64,000 nucleotides of DNA from Toxoplasma gondii ME49 (taxonomy: Eukaryota > Apicomplexa > Conoidasida > Eucoccidiorida > Sarcocystidae): NCBI RefSeq assembly GCF_000006565.2, contig NC_031476.1, positions 6,039,400 to 6,103,399 on the forward strand, in the 5' to 3' direction. Position 1 is the first letter of the stretch. Each line of letters opens with the position of its first letter. This document shows, one piece after another, positions 12,104 to 25,900 of this stretch. A program made the position numbers and the translations under genes. The notes under the pieces are model-generated. The model ran no database searches. It was given only the letters and a program-made list of their open reading frames with translations, and was not told the DNA's origin.

Positions 12104-13629
12104 TCAAAGACTTCTCAGGCAGTGATGTGGCAGGGTGTGACGCTTCTTGAATTCAATCGCTTCCACCTTGTGTCCCACAAGCTGAGTAAGAGAGTATTTT
12201 TGCCTCCTTACCGACAGTGACTTTCTTGCTTTTGTAATCAACCGCCTGTGGCATCTCAGCAGGCCCAACAGCCCGTGTGTAGATCGGTGTGTCCACCCAA
12301 CCGGGGCAGATGTTTGTGACCGCAATATTATATCCCTTGGCCCTAAATTCTCCTGCAATTTTCAACATCACAAAACCGTCGTAAAATAGGAAATATGGAA
12401 CAGAATGTGGATCAGCAGCTTTAGGCTGAGATCGAGGGGCCACATCCCCCAAGCTGTCGTAGCATCACACGTACGCTGTTTGGCCTGCCGACAGCTTCAC
12501 GTGAACTGTTTCCAAAACCTGCCAAGGCAGGGTTGTGGGTATGACTTATCAACTCACTGTCGAGTCCTTCAGCAAAAGCACGCAGTCCGTGCTTGGCGGC
12601 GCAGTATGACGCGAAACCACCAGTGACGAATCGACTATACATGGAGGCGGTAAAGATGATGTGGCCAAAGCCGGCTTCTTTCATGATCGGTATAACAAGC
12701 TTGGAAAGCTTCATTTGAGCTAGCAGGTCGATAGTGACTACTCGCTCATCAGACTTGTACGGCATGAGAGCACCAACTCCGATAATCCCTGCAGAAGCGA
12801 GTGCAAGAAACAGGAGTATTCTATCGTTTGGGGAAAAACGTTGCAGCTGGGCACAAGTTTTCGCGCTTGTTGTACACAAACTAGTGTGCGCTGCTTCGTT
12901 GGGACCCTTGCCGATAGAATGATACTGTTCATCGTAGCACTGCTAGAGTCTGACGGCTTATACAACACAGTCGCACCGGCGTTGTTGAAAAGGAAATCGA
13001 TCTTGCCCTGCCATTCTTTCGCCTTGACGACTGTATCATCCAGTGTTTCGAGGTGCAGCATGTCACACGGTAGCACAAGGAAGTCGCTCTCTTTCCTCTG
13101 CGTCCCTTTCTTGTTGCAGAATTTGATAATGTCGTCCACAGCAGCTTTCAGTGCATCAGGGCGGTTGCTGGACATGATAATTTTGCAGCCACGCATGGCC
13201 AGTAGCCTAGCAACGCTCAGCCCAATGCCACTGCAAGCACCTGAGCACATACAACAGAGTACAACATAATCAGCATCGCCGGTGGACATTTCTCGCTTCA
13301 CAGTGTCAGGTGAAAACAAAGCCAATCAACAAAAAGCGCAGGTACGCCACTAGTCCCGCTCTCCCGTTGCAAATGCGAAGCCGCGGCAAGCACAACATAC
13401 GACGAAGCATACCTGTGACCCACGCCGTTCTGTCCTTCCAGTAGTCCTTCTTCTCCGGAAGTATTTTTGTTAGGAAGTCGCAGTCACGCAATATCAAAGC
13501 AGCGACGACGCACCATAAACTGTTCAAGACTGCTCCAGCAATCTTGAACATACCTAAGCAAGCTACTATCATGAGTAGCGGCGACTCCACCAGTGCGTTG
13601 AAGAAGCAGCTGAGACCGATACACTCCAT
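12104..13629 (-). CDS. Membrane-anchored short-chain dehydrogenase/reductase, DHRS7-like
   Basis: NAD(P)(H)-dependent oxidoreductase of the classical SDR fold. Exons on the minus strand: 13629-13413, 13240-12926, 12788-12558, 12352-12212, 12159-12104. Lengths sum to 960 nt with every phase matched, giving 319 aa. Features seen: a hydrophobic N-terminal anchor (about residues 18-47) followed by RDCDF, the cofactor loop VTGACSGIG (71-79, rebuilt across intron 1), NNAG (158-161), catalytic Ser226, Tyr239 and Lys243 in the YCAAK context, and the CPGWVDTP loop (270-277). The anchor, the acidic linker and this order resemble human DHRS7. 3-Ketosphinganine reductases share the fold and are the main alternative. 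The substrate (retinoid, steroid or lipid carbonyl) cannot be read from sequence. Intron 4 uses a weak acceptor (GTGGAAG), so the last 19 residues are the least secure. The active site is intact. Confidence 0.86.
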
Positions 13630-15367
13630 TTTGTTGCCCAAGAAGACATCAAGATAAAGTCAAAAACAAGCAAAACCAGGATGCGGACCAGGAAAACGAA
13701 CACCTGGGAAAGATACAACGTATGGCTTAAAAAGAACACCTCCGGTGGGCATACCTAAAAATGGTAACTATTGCGTCTAACCGTCAGGAAAAGTCTGATA
13801 CGTTTGTCAAGGTGTTGCTTCCTGCCATTCATTCCTCTACCGGCAATAATATCACGAGCCACGCCACACACGCGTCTATAGCAAATCGCAGTCCCGTTGC
13901 CCGCGTAGGGAGAGCGCTGCATTCAGAGTTTTTCTCCTCGTGTCAGTTCGACAGCCAAAAAAATCTGGGTGTCCCTGACAAATGGAGACGCCGCATGATC
14001 TCGCCTGTTTAGCTCATCCTCAATTGGACCTGCTGTAGCATAGGGGACCGTCTTGCATTTTTGCTACTACATTCGTTCCTCTTTTGGAGTGACTCCTACG
14101 ATGACGGCGGTCAACACGTACGACAAATCGGCTATTGCTTCTGCTGGCAACTGTTAGGCATTGAACTCGGAGGCGTTCTCGGCGGCCGAGCAAGGGAAAA
14201 ATTCACGCACGTCTGAAAGTGACGACGCCAACACAGAATCACCTCAATTCGAAATGCAACGCTCACGACGGGTAGCAGCCACAACATTACGTCGCTGGCG
14301 TGCTGAAGTGAACTGTACGAAAGCTGAGAGACTCAAAAGCATTAATACGCCGCCACCATTAGAAGAAGACACTTCTGTTCGAATGGTGCAGCCTGACTTG
14401 AAAACGGCACGAGCAGAAAGGGAAATAGGTCGATGAGAGATAGCAAGCAACTGTGCTGAACATGGGAGAGATCGTAGTTGGCATGGAGTATTCACCATAA
14501 CGTGGGGGAGGTGGTTCAAGATGATGATCTCCGCAAGCGTTTATACAGTAATGTAATACGAACAATCATCAAGTTTCGGATAGTGAGACATTTCCAGTGC
14601 GCGTGGAATTTCCATCTCTGCATATTATGCTCTGTATGCTCTGCGGAGAGACGGCAGAGCTGCCCTGCGTCACGACCGCAGGTGGGGCTTTTTCTTCGCC
14701 TTGACAACTACTGGACTGGTTCACAGGAAGGTACCAACTCACGGATCAAACAAGTTATCAGTTCAGGACCGTGCTGGCAGCGCGTTGACGACTTATGAGT
14801 CACACGCGTCTGGTCTTGCACGCGCGAAGCCATACCGTCAATCATTACCGGTTATCGCTTCCGCGCCCCCAACTCTATATAGGAATAAAGCTCGACGACT
14901 TGTGCCTGCCGTATTTGTGTTCCGAAGTTGTCTTGTGCAGAGGAGGCTGTACCACTCTACGATCGTTACGACAGTGTGTGTGTCGCTCTGTATCCCTTTG
15001 GGGGAAAAAAGACACTTCGAAGGCAATCACTTTGTTATGGCGCGTGTACAGGACTTCGTCCGGGGCTTATAGTATGTGCACCATACCAATTTTCATAAAC
15101 CAGTTGATGGAACCCTCACTGCCACATGGATCGTACGTTCGCAAAAGTAGCCAGTCACGAAGCGTATTACACCTCCTCTGAAAGTATATTTGCGGCTTTA
15201 AGGAGAAAATGATCACCCCTAATAGGAGCCCGGCTGACACCAAGAAAGACAAAACGTTTCTCTGTCACTTAAGACAAGGCACGATAGAAGAGGGTAGAGT
15301 TATTGGAGGCGGCAGGCGTCCGCATTACACCAGTTCAGACTTCAGGAGGCTTCGCCAGCGTTAGTAG
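13630..15367. promoter_or_regulatory. Promoter side of the SDR gene and 3' flank of OAT
   Basis: The SDR start is at 13629 and the ornithine aminotransferase stop is at 15368, both minus strand. This 1.7 kb therefore holds the SDR promoter and 5' UTR plus the aminotransferase 3' UTR. Frames such as 14161-14436 and 14795-15181 carry no recognisable motif. I see no RNA gene or repeat. Confidence 0.45.
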
Positions 15368-17834
15368 TCATTTTTTGCGCTCCTCCTCGACCGCAAGGAA
15401 TGACTTAATGATGCGGGTAGTTGCATCCCGGTGCTCCTCATCTGTGATAACCAAAGGGGGGATAAAACGCATAACCCTCCCTCTAGTTGGCTTCGACAAA
15501 ATGCCGTTTTCTTTAAGCTTCATTACAACGTCATTCGGATCAATGGCATCGGAGTCAACTTCTACAGCGTTGAGCAAACCGCGACCTCGAATTTCCTTGA
15601 TCCATGGCACCTTCCCGTAGAGCTCTCTTCTGAGACAGTCTCGAAACTGCGCACCAAGCCTTTCAGCTCTGTCAGCGAGTTTCTCATCTTTGAGTACCGT
15701 TAGTGCCTCTACAGCCACGGCACAAGCAAGTGGGTTGCCTCCGAAAGTGCTGCCATGGGTTCCTGGCTTCAGCACATCCATGACATCCGCGCGGCCCATG
15801 ACTGCACTGATCGGCACGACGCCAGCACTCAAGCTTTTTCCCAGCAACAAAATGTCGGGATGTACTTCATCGTGGTCCGCCGCAAGCAGCCGGCCTGTTC
15901 TGCAAAGTCCAGTTTGAATTTCGTCAACGATGAGTAGTACATTCTTGCTCCTGCACAGCTCGTGTGCGCGCTTCAAGTAGCCCGGTTTAGGGACATTCAC
16001 TCCACCCTCGCCCTGGATAGGCTCGACAAAGAAAGCAGCGACGTTAGGATCTTTCAGAGCTTCTTCCAAAGCACCTACGTCATCATAATCAATGAGTTCG
16101 AATCCCGGAGTGAAGGGGCCGAAACTGAAAAAGGCGTCACACAAGGCAGACAGAAATACCGTAACACCGAAGGCAATCGACGGCTCTTACGCGTCTGCTT
16201 CTACTGCAGAAGAATCGACCACGTATTTAGCAAAACCAGTGCTGGCCACTGACTTCTCTCAGATTCTGTTCGGTACGAAACAAATATGAGCATGACACAG
16301 CTAAACCCCTACTTGTGTATTTTTTGCAAATCCTCCTTTCATGACGATGTTCGTTACATGGAGAATGAGCACGTTCTTTGTCTTACTTATTGTAGCAATC
16401 GAATGTGGTAGATGAACTGCACGCGGTGATTGTCCTCCCCCAGTAGTTGTTGTTGCACAAAATAACTTTGGCAGAGTCTGGTGGAATTTCTTTCACCTCG
16501 TACGCCCACTTGCGCGCGATTTTGAGAGCAGATTCACCAGCCTCGGCACCTGACGAGAGCAATAACGCGCACACAAACCTAATATTTATACTCCACAAAA
16601 AGCGTCGCCTGTCCCAGTCCATGCACATACGTTTGTCCTCGTAGAAAGCCCCTGCAAAAACATTGTTCGTTCGCGACCAGTAAGCCTGGACTGGCTGTTA
16701 ATGTTGGGCAAATCCCACGTAAGGACAAGGGAACCGTCAACGTTTAATGCAGACTGCAGCGTATCACGAGAATCTGAACCTCCTTTGCGCTCACCGGTAT
16801 TCATGAGGAGAACACGGTCGTACCCAAACATTTCCGCCATGAACCTGCATGCTGGTCCTGTGACGTCATTTCCAAAAGCCCGTAGGGTGAGAGTCAACCG
16901 CTCCGCCTGGCGGCACAGTGCTGCAATGACGCGGGGGTGACAATGCCCTTGACTGAGGCTCTAGAGATTGCAAAACATGTATATGACAAAATGGTCACGC
17001 CAACATCACTTTCTTGAGTAAAGTCAGTAGTTCACATCTGTGTAAACACACCCTTTACAGTGTATGTCTGAGAGTTGCCAGTGTGAAGTTCAGTGTTGAT
17101 GTTTCTGTGCACGCAAATTGTGTTGAAACACCTTTCCAGATCTGACGTGAGAGATTGTAAATATCGCTTCTGCTGGCCTTTTGTCGCTTAGGCACAATGC
17201 ATGGTTCCACCGAGTAGACATATTCTGACCAGGCAGGGTTCTGTGCGACTGATTCAGGGTCCCGAACAAACGCGTTGTCGAAACCCACACGGCCGAAAGT
17301 CTCCTGAGTCGGTTTCTTTGCTGCCTGAAAGTACCAGCTTCTCTCGTACAGATAATTCACACCTAAGGCCACTTATCTCGAACAAATTCTGTCGTAACGA
17401 AGTGCCGACATGATGTGTCAGTACGATGTCCAAGGAGCGTTCAATTGCTACGTGTGAACCCGCAGCTGCATCTGAATCGCTAAGTCAGATTTGCAAACTG
17501 CGTGCAACTGGGTGCCTCGGCAGGGATCCTTGACTGCTTAGTAATCTTTATGCGTTGTACGTACATCGGTTTACTCCACAGAACTGGTACTTACAGAGAC
17601 ACCGGCGAGGAAGTCGTAGTACTCATTGCCGTTGATATCCCAAACGCGAGCACCTTTACCTTTGCTGATAACAACCGGCACCGGCGCGTAGTTTTGGCAA
17701 ACATACTGTCTGTCGCAGGCAAAAAAGTCTTCTTCTGTTTTGAGCTTTAAGCCATCCCGGTAAGCTTCAATGTTCGTTTTCCTAGCGCCACCTTCGGCTG
17801 CTGCAGAGGCGGAACCGTCGGACTTGGTAGCCAT
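15368..17834 (-). CDS. OAT: Ornithine aminotransferase (PLP-dependent)
   Basis: Converts ornithine and 2-oxoglutarate to glutamate semialdehyde and glutamate, linking arginine, proline and glutamate metabolism. Exons on the minus strand: 17834-17595, 16960-16795, 16549-16387, 16124-15368. These sum to 1326 nt, giving 441 aa with perfect phase. Class III aminotransferase landmarks: VWDINGNEYYDFLAGVS, SLSQGHCHPRV, NTGAEAGESALKIARK, VEPIQGEGG, VDEIQTGLCRTG with Asp257 for the pyridine nitrogen, the Schiff-base Lys286 in LLGKSLSAG, and STFGGNPLA. The N-terminus shows no mitochondrial presequence, which fits the cytosolic location reported for T. gondii. The product matches what I know of the T. 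gondii enzyme closely, differing mainly in the first dozen residues. The gene is intact. A GAGACG-type motif lies about 170 nt upstream of the start. Confidence 0.97.
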
Positions 17835-19992
17835 TTTTCAGTGACAGAAGCTAATGAAAGCAGGACACGCGAATCACCACAATCAATGGACATATCAATT
17901 ATCTAAGCAAACTGGGCATACCTAAGAATGAAAACTGCACGAACAGTGGCTAGTAAAACGGCTGAACACACACGATATCAAATACACTTTTCCCGCAGTA
18001 GAGACGCCAAAGCGACACCTTAGGCAATCAAAATTGCTAAGAAACCACATACAGACAGTGTCAAGAGCGCGTATGCATCTCGTTTTATTAAGAACAACCG
18101 ATTCCGTTCTTCGTGTTTGCTACGGTTGTCTCCTCTGCACGTTTTTTGGCCAAATCAAAGCACAAGGGCTGTTCAGCTGAAGGTCACGAAACTTGCAGAA
18201 AGGGAGAGCTGCTGTTGCGTCACGTTCGACGTTATGTCGTAGGTCGTATTTGAATGCATTACGTTTGTGTGACCCGAAAATTGACCACAGTGATCACACT
18301 ACACCCACTGCGCACACGATTATGCTACAATGTGTCAAAAGCGGACCCTAAACGTTTTCTGGAACTAATTTTAACTGAATTCGCTCTGAGTCCTATAAGG
18401 TATCATCACAAAAGATTTTGGCCTTTATCTGTGCGGTGCACCCTTTACATAAGTAGTCAACAAGAGACATTTACACGTTGTGAGTGATATCTGTCAGTGT
18501 GGCATTGCCGCCATAGCCTCCCAGCCGGTGAGGAATTGTGGAAGCGTGCAGTCGCTTATGAGTACATCAGGCAAATTGTGAGTTCACTTCATCGGGGTAA
18601 AGGGTTATCCCAAGCTGCAGCAGTGGTGTAACGATGCGGTTAACCAGTAATAACAGTGGAAAGATACAATGTCCCTGACATTCGATTTGGCTATGAACGA
18701 GCGCCTTGCGCTGGCGATACAAGAGCATAAAACGAACGGTGGATTCGTCGTAAACGACTGATCTCTCAGGGAGCTAAAGAAAACGTTCATGGTAAAACCG
18801 TGAGCCAGCGTCGTGCGTGCTTGCCGAAGCGCCGTCGGAAGGCCTCCCACTTTAGTCAGATGTAGCCTCCAGTGAAACCACTGCAGCTGTATACGAGATT
18901 AGTCATTGGCAGGCTTCGGTTTTTGCTTTGATGCGTAGAGGCTCTCAGTCATGTCGAAAGCAGTGCTAAATGAAGGAAGGGCAGGGCTGTTTCAGTGTTC
19001 TACTTCCATGTGTAATCGTTGTCTTCCTAGCGGGGGTGCTGTGGTGACATCTGTGTTACCGCCTTTTGTCTCCGATCTACCAAACTGCTCACGTTCTCGT
19101 TTTCGCCAAGAACGCATTAACGGTAGCCGAAACAACCGGATCATACGTAATCAGTTGCGTTGCCATTTTTAGAATGAAGCAACGTCCTGTAAGGCAGTGG
19201 TTTCTAATGTTTCTCATGTTGTAGCAGCGCTGTTCTTTCCAAATTGCTTTTGAATCCCACCACAGCTGCGAGCAATTTTTGGGACCGCCTACCCAGGCGT
19301 TCGTGCCGCATGTGAACACGAGACAGTAGAGGTATGGATGGGAAACGGATGGCGAGAACAGCCGACGGCTCACTATTTCCAAAGTGCAAACAATAGAACA
19401 GGTTCCATACCATCGGTGACAGCGCGGCTCTGACCAGTCAATTCTTTTCAGTACATGTACATTGCTGCCTGACCTACTTTCCCAATCCCATGAGGAAGGC
19501 ATGCCTGCTTGTGCGTGTAGGACAGCATTTCAGCTGGGCTTCGCGTTTTTTCGTCAGTCACTATGCACGACCGGTTTTTACTAGAGGCCCTTCGTGCTGT
19601 GAACACTTGTCTGATTGCGTCTTTTTCAACGTGTGGACTGAATTCAGAAACAGTCGACGCTTCCTGCTGCCGCTGGTATTCGAGGGTGATCGTTTAGGAC
19701 TCGTTTTGCCGACACAAGTGATGTGGCAGAGTATGCGTGAGAAAGGTGAACAAGATTCTCAAAGTGGTGAGCCTGTGCTATCTCGTGGCTCGATCTCTTG
19801 TGCCTATTGAACCTCTATCGTGCCTGGATTTTTTCCTCGCAGCAACCTCGTAACAACGTCGGAGCGCCATGGACAACAATCAGAATCAGCCGAGATGAAA
19901 TACATATTCCACCTTTCGTTCACGTTCGTTGGCAGATGTAGGTCGTGGGCAAACCAGAAGCGCATACGGCCGTGCGAGGGAACCAGCGACAG
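17835..19992. promoter_or_regulatory. Divergent promoter region between OAT and the giant gene
   Basis: OAT starts leftward at 17834 and the giant gene starts rightward at 19993, so this 2.2 kb holds two promoters. Frames here (for example 19490-19810) are short and motif-free. A GAGACG motif is near the OAT side. No RNA gene or repeat is visible. Confidence 0.55.
18000..18006 (+). promoter_or_regulatory. AGAGACG motif (WGAGACG type)
   Basis: The sequence AGAGACG fits the WGAGACG element described in several Toxoplasma promoters, where it works in either orientation and influences start-site choice. It lies 166 nt from the OAT start codon, a typical distance. Only one copy is seen here, whereas characterised promoters often hold several, so its function is inferred. 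Confidence 0.45.
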
Positions 19993-22900
19993 ATGGCGCG
20001 GCAACTGCCGGCATACGGGGAACTTGGAGGGTTCCCCTTCTACCGAAATCACCTGGTCGAAAATGTGTCCGAAGAGCACACAGATGTAATCCACCTTCTG
20101 GAGAAGCTCTTGAGGTTCTTTACGAACCAGGAAACGCTTGCGAATGTGTCTACGGAGAAGCGTTGTCAACAACAGCCTTGTTCAGCTCAGAAGAGCAACA
20201 GCCGATGCGAACCGCACAGCCGTTTTAGAGGGCGCGCCCTTGACTGTGAGGATGGATTGCTGTGTCCCTGCTTCTACCAGTCCCGGACGAGGCCACTTCT
20301 GTCCCTTCTTGTCGAGAAAGCGTTGAAGAACTCTCTAAGAGTGGAAACCGCGATCATTACGGACAGAAAACTACACGTCCGAAACTTTCAGAACTCACGT
20401 CGGCTCTGGGCGGTGAGTGGAAGACCGGCAATCCCCCGAGTCAAGCACAGAGTCTACAACCTGGAGCACATCACATGCCATGGGGTACAACAATCTACCG
20501 TTCTGGAGAGCGCTGCGGCGCTCCCGGAAGTCTTATGGCAATGGAGACTATCGATGTTGTTGTGTCAGAACGCATTCCAACATGCTGCCCACATTTTCAA
20601 ACACCCGAGAAGAGAACTACAGACTGTCCTCTCAGAGACAAGCTCGGGTACTGCGTGTCTCGCCGGCCCCGGTAAACCGTCGAAGAAACTGATAAGCGGA
20701 GGACGAACACCCAACCACGAGTATGACGGCGGTGACGCACAGAGGCATGCACGTCTGTCTACAGAGCACTGTTTGCTGAACTCTTTAGGAGGGCAACCCA
20801 GAGAACTGTTTAACGGTGAGAAAAGGTGACCTTGTCTGGCAGAGCGATTAGAGAGACCACTGAAGCCGTGCTAACTGGAATCCAGTGACCAAACCAGGTT
20901 CCGTGTATGGACCCCTTTTTAGCATCGTCTGGCATCATAGTCGTCTGCGAGATATTTGGCGGTTAGTGCTGTTTTCTGCAATTCTGACACGTCAGCAAAT
21001 GGGGTATACCTGCAGAGTCCTGTGCAGTGCCACACAGTCATCTTTTGTCACGTGTGCACAGCATTCACGTGGAAAGCGCCCAAACCAGCTAACCCACCAT
21101 GCAGCGATGGAAATCAACTTGCTTGGTTCCTTCTTTTGTTCTGTGACAGCTTTTCAGGGCATTCTTACCTTCGTCCGCAGTTACGCCAGCCACACATGCT
21201 GGCTTGCACCTACAAACTTGGCAGCACTAAAAGAGCCTGTGGTGCTGGCTCCGCAGGCATCTTCAGACATACCTCGTGCCGTACAAGAAGTATTGAACTG
21301 CTGCATCGGTGGGTTTTCTGCCGTGTTTGAGGCACTTCTGTCTCCGGGCGCCGGAGACGACGGGCTGCGCTTCTTGTGCTTCCTCCTGTTTTCTCCCTCA
21401 GCGTGGTCAACGTGGTCTCAGACGCCTCTGGGCGTATGCAGGACCAGTGTAACCAACAGCAGACTGTGTTCCAGGAAACAGTGGACCTCGAGAACCAGCG
21501 ATGGTGACTGGCCATTTCTCCCCTGTAGGGGCGCTGGCAACGCTACCCCCAGAGCAAGGGGACAACGATGCGGATCCTCGAAGGAGCTCCTTCTGGCGAG
21601 TGCAGCTTGTTCCTGCGCTGCTGTTGCAGTGCTTGTGGCTTCCAGGATCCAGCAGTCCATATATCGTCTCTTTTTCCCGTCTTGTCAAAGGCAGACCTTC
21701 GTCCGGGTGGGAGGCCTCAACTTGACTCTTCACGACCACGTCATTCCACGCCGTGCCACCGAGGTGCCCTCGACACTCGTTTCGTCTCAGGGGAACTGGG
21801 AACGCTTACGTGACGGCGGACGCGCGTTCCGTGTCAGACACAGGACTGAGGTGGCTGGCTTCTCCCTTCCTGCGACCCGCCGGCGAATCAGCCGAGCTTG
21901 TTCTTCGCACGATCATCATTCAAGCATATCGCTGCGACAGGATGCTCCTTCCCACCACGCCGGAAGACTAGGGTTCGTGCATGTTCCAATTCCCCTGTCT
22001 CCAGAGCAGGCGCCAGGAGATCAAGCCACCACAGGCGGCTCGTACGCGACTAGATCGCGCTCTGCGGAGGTCTTATTACCTTACAGGTGCTGTAGGTCGG
22101 TAGAACAACAAGTGGATCATTTTTTCTTTTTGCTCGTCCTGATCCTTACTCCAGCGATGAATCACGCCAAGAATCTTCTGGCGATTGCAAAAATTTGTTT
22201 GGCTACGGTACAGGGGAAAGGTGAGAAAAACGTCACTGGGCTTGGACACTCCAAAGGTGCATCACAAAAAGGCCCACCGCGGCGTCAGCATCGCGACGGC
22301 GCACTATCAACAGCAGCACCAGCGAACGCAGCAAACGGATGTAACCAGAGTACCTTTTCAGAAACAAAAGAAGATCCCCACAGTGCTCGAAAAGAGGTAG
22401 CGGTGCCCATGGGTGCCGGGGTACGATACACAGACTACAAGTGGGCAAGTAGACGTTTGGTGTCCACGTCTGGTGGGCATCAATGTCGAAAACACTGTTT
22501 GAAGGCGCTCCGCCGATGCATGCATCAGGCTAGTGTGACAGAACACGGAACAATAGTGCTTCTGACACAGCTACCCCTTCAGAGTTTCCTCCACTGGCTG
22601 TTTCCTAACCATGGTACACAAGTGCCTCATTTTTCTCGCCGGCGGTCTGTCCCGCCAAAACGCGGAGGAATGCCTCTAACTCTGGCGTTCCAAAGAAGAC
22701 GAAACTCTGTTGAAGCGGAAGTTCGTGGAACACGGCGCACTGTCGAGGTGGTAGACGCGAGTGGTGAACCATGTGATGCTACGTTGAATACTCAAGGGGT
22801 ATCGAGCTGTGGAGAGCAAGCAACCAATACGGCACCCGAGGGAGGAGAGTCTCAGGAAATGTTGTCTCTTCATAGGGACAATAATCGCAAGCAGGACCGG

Positions 22901-25900
22901 TGCGGAAATACAGCTGCAGATCCTAATCCCGTTCGTCTCACAGCTGTTGAACATATGCGAGGCGTGGATCGCATTGGATACTTGTGTTGTCTCCTACAGC
23001 ACTGTAAGGACCCTGACACTGTGTACAGAGTAGCTCGACACCATCCCGGAAGACACCAACCTCTCCTCATGCCTGCCGCATCACAATGTTCCTTTACATT
23101 TAGGAAGGCAAGATGACCTGCTCTAATATACGCGCAAGACACTGGCGGGACTTCCCTAGTGTTACAAATCACGCCGAGAGGGGTGACGGAATTGGCGGCG
23201 CACGTTACTACACAACGGGACACACTTGATGGCATTACAAGTACTTGTGTAGCTTATTTTTTGCGCTTGCTTCATCGTGAGGTGCCGGTGGAAGCACGTT
23301 CGTCTTGGAGACGCCACTACCATAACACTGATTTCAGTTGCTGCTGGAGGGTTTCACGGACACTGTTAGTAGATGTACACCGAATGACGGGCACGCGGTC
23401 CACACACACGATTGACAACCTAGTCCACGCCTATTCCGTTTCGTCATGAAGAGTGACTAGAATTCCAGCTGCTTGAATACACTGAAGAATTCAATGTGGT
23501 CTTCGAACAGGTGTTGATGTTTCATAGAATCGTGAAACGTTTTTTTCAGTTCGCGACTCCCCTGTGACTCTTGCTTGTACAAAATGTATTTCTCTGCAGT
23601 TCTTATCCAGCTGAATGGCATTGTCTGCGCTATTTCGAGATTTATCTCTCTGTCGCCCCGAATTTCAACCTACGTATTTAGGGACGGAAGGGGACATTGT
23701 CGACCCACTCGGAACAGAACACTCCAGATCTTCCAAAAACTCCGAGATACCCTTATTCATATGCTTTTCTTGTCTCTCCGATACACCCTCCACGCTCTGG
23801 TATCAGCGCCGAGGCGGCAGAGACGGGTGTTGTTGCCTTCACGCAGTTTCGACTTTCAGGGCAACCTCGACAGTGACTCTAAAGCGCGACCAGCGGGTTC
23901 CTGCCACTCAGTTAGACACTTGAGAAACGCCGCTCAACTCTGCACAAACGACGGGCCCCTTTGCGCGCTGTACCCCCACGAGGCAAACCTGACAACTGAT
24001 TTAGCGTCTCCGAGCTCAACAAAGTTGAATGGGTCATCAACGAGTCTCAGTGCTAACCCAGCTGCGGCGGAACTGAAGCCGATTGCACCCCCATCACATC
24101 AGCTCCCCGAGGCGTCGTTCTGTCCTTTTCGAGAGTTCCAGATGATTTTCTTGCACACGCTGCCGACGTTCACTTTGAGCCCAGAGGTTGGAAGCGAGCT
24201 GCTTTTGTATCACTGGCCATGGGAACGCCTTGACGCTGAGTTTGGTGAGTAGAAGGAAGTGATGCGACGAGTCGACAACCCCCGCACGCCTTGCCTGGAA
24301 GAAAATTATTGAACTGCGTCGATGAAAGCAAAAACGAAAGTACTGTTTCGTAGGCGTGGGATGCTTGGCAGTACTCAAGCGTATCTGTGGTTTGTCTGGG
24401 AATGCTGTCTTCAGCGTCCTGCAGGTCGCGATGGCTTGTGATTCTGTGCAACACTCAGTGGCCGTTATAGCGCTGCAGATGCTTCCCTACAATGCATGCA
24501 ACTGCCAGCCACGAATTCCATGTAACGACCCACACAGCTATTCGACTGACAAGGAAAAGTGGATTTGCCGAGCGGAGCAGACGTGGTACTCCAGACGCAG
24601 AAATCCTATCACCTAATGTAATAACTCTTCGAAGGTACACCCTGGGATGAAAAGTTTCATTCAAAGTAAAGCTATTCCATTGTCCTCATTTGTTGTTCCC
24701 TCATTTTCTTCTGACAACGACTATGTGTCTTGCCAGGTTTGTTACACGAGAGAGAAGCCGTCGTTGACCTTTGTTTTGTGGTGTTGATGCATCAGTGACG
24801 CATTCTGCACAGTTGTGCATCCTGTTAATGCGGTCGCCGGCTGTCGGGTACTGTTTGTATTTCCGTCTCGCCAAGTATTTACTAGTGAAAATAGATCTGT
24901 TCTCGTCTTGTCTCTTTCTCCCCTGTCTCTGCAGCTTGCCTCGCCCTGCTTTCACTATCGGAGCGCAAACCTATCGAAGCGCTCTGGACATGGCAACGTC
25001 GAGTTTCGTCCAGTGAACCCATCCTTCAAGCGTTCTCATCCCTCTCTCAGACAACCCCCTTCGCGCCGACGCAAGAAGCCTCTTCATCAACGTGTGGTTG
25101 TTTCTTGTCTTGCTTGGGATCTTGCTCTCGTTGCTGGTCTCCTTCCACCGCGTTTAGGGGCGGTCGGTCGCGACCGCTAGTCTTTCGGCCCTGCTTCCCC
25201 CCTCTGCTTCTCAGTCTGTCATTTAACGATGGAGATGTCCACATGTGTCTTGAAGAAGAAAAGCGGAACAGTGACGAAAGGAAGACCAAATCAGCCTTAA
25301 ACCGCGGACAAAGGAATGAAAGCACCCTCCAAAAAGAGAAACGCCGACCAACAAGGTGTCCTCCTCTGTGTGCCTGGACGCCGGGCGAGCGCATTGAAGC
25401 CCTGCTGGATCTCCTGACATTCCGACGACTTTTACAGGCGTATACACACCATGCAAGGCTTCTCAGGCACGCGACACGAAAACAACAGCTGCACAAGGGT
25501 TTCTGTTGTTCTCCCTCTTTAAATCACCTTCCCGGATTTTTTTCTCCATCTCGGCGCTCTCACAAAGCCCTTGCCTGCAGCGCATCCCTAGCTGCCTTCC
25601 CTGTAGAGCAGCGTGGCGCATTGATGATGGTCCCTCAAGGTAGAGATCGAGGAAAGACTCTGTTGGACGTTCTGTCCATTACGATAGGAGCAGGAGTTTT
25701 TCTGTGTGACGAAGGCGAGGAGGGAACGTGCCTTCGGCCTGAGAGAACATCGTCCCAGTGTTCTCGTCTAGCGCTTCTAGCCCATGTCGCCAGCTGTGCC
25801 GGTCACCCGGCATGTTGCGCTATAGCGGCTATCCTGACGCAGGTAAGTTGATGATGACGGAAAGGCAAAACGAAAACGAGAAGCCGAGTCACACTTTCTG

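Noticed and set aside
16090..16112. GTTCGAATCC string resembling a tRNA T-arm
   Set aside because: It lies inside an OAT coding exon, with no acceptor stem or anticodon arm around it.
19490..19810. Plus-strand frame just before the giant gene
   Set aside because: Short, motif-free and not needed: the clear ATG at 19993 opens the next frame.
23004..23116. Continuation of giant-gene exon 2 frame to a TGA at 23116
   Set aside because: A GTAAGG donor after 23003 joins in phase to the acceptor at 23599 and makes a coherent hydrophobic helix, so the tail is read as intron.
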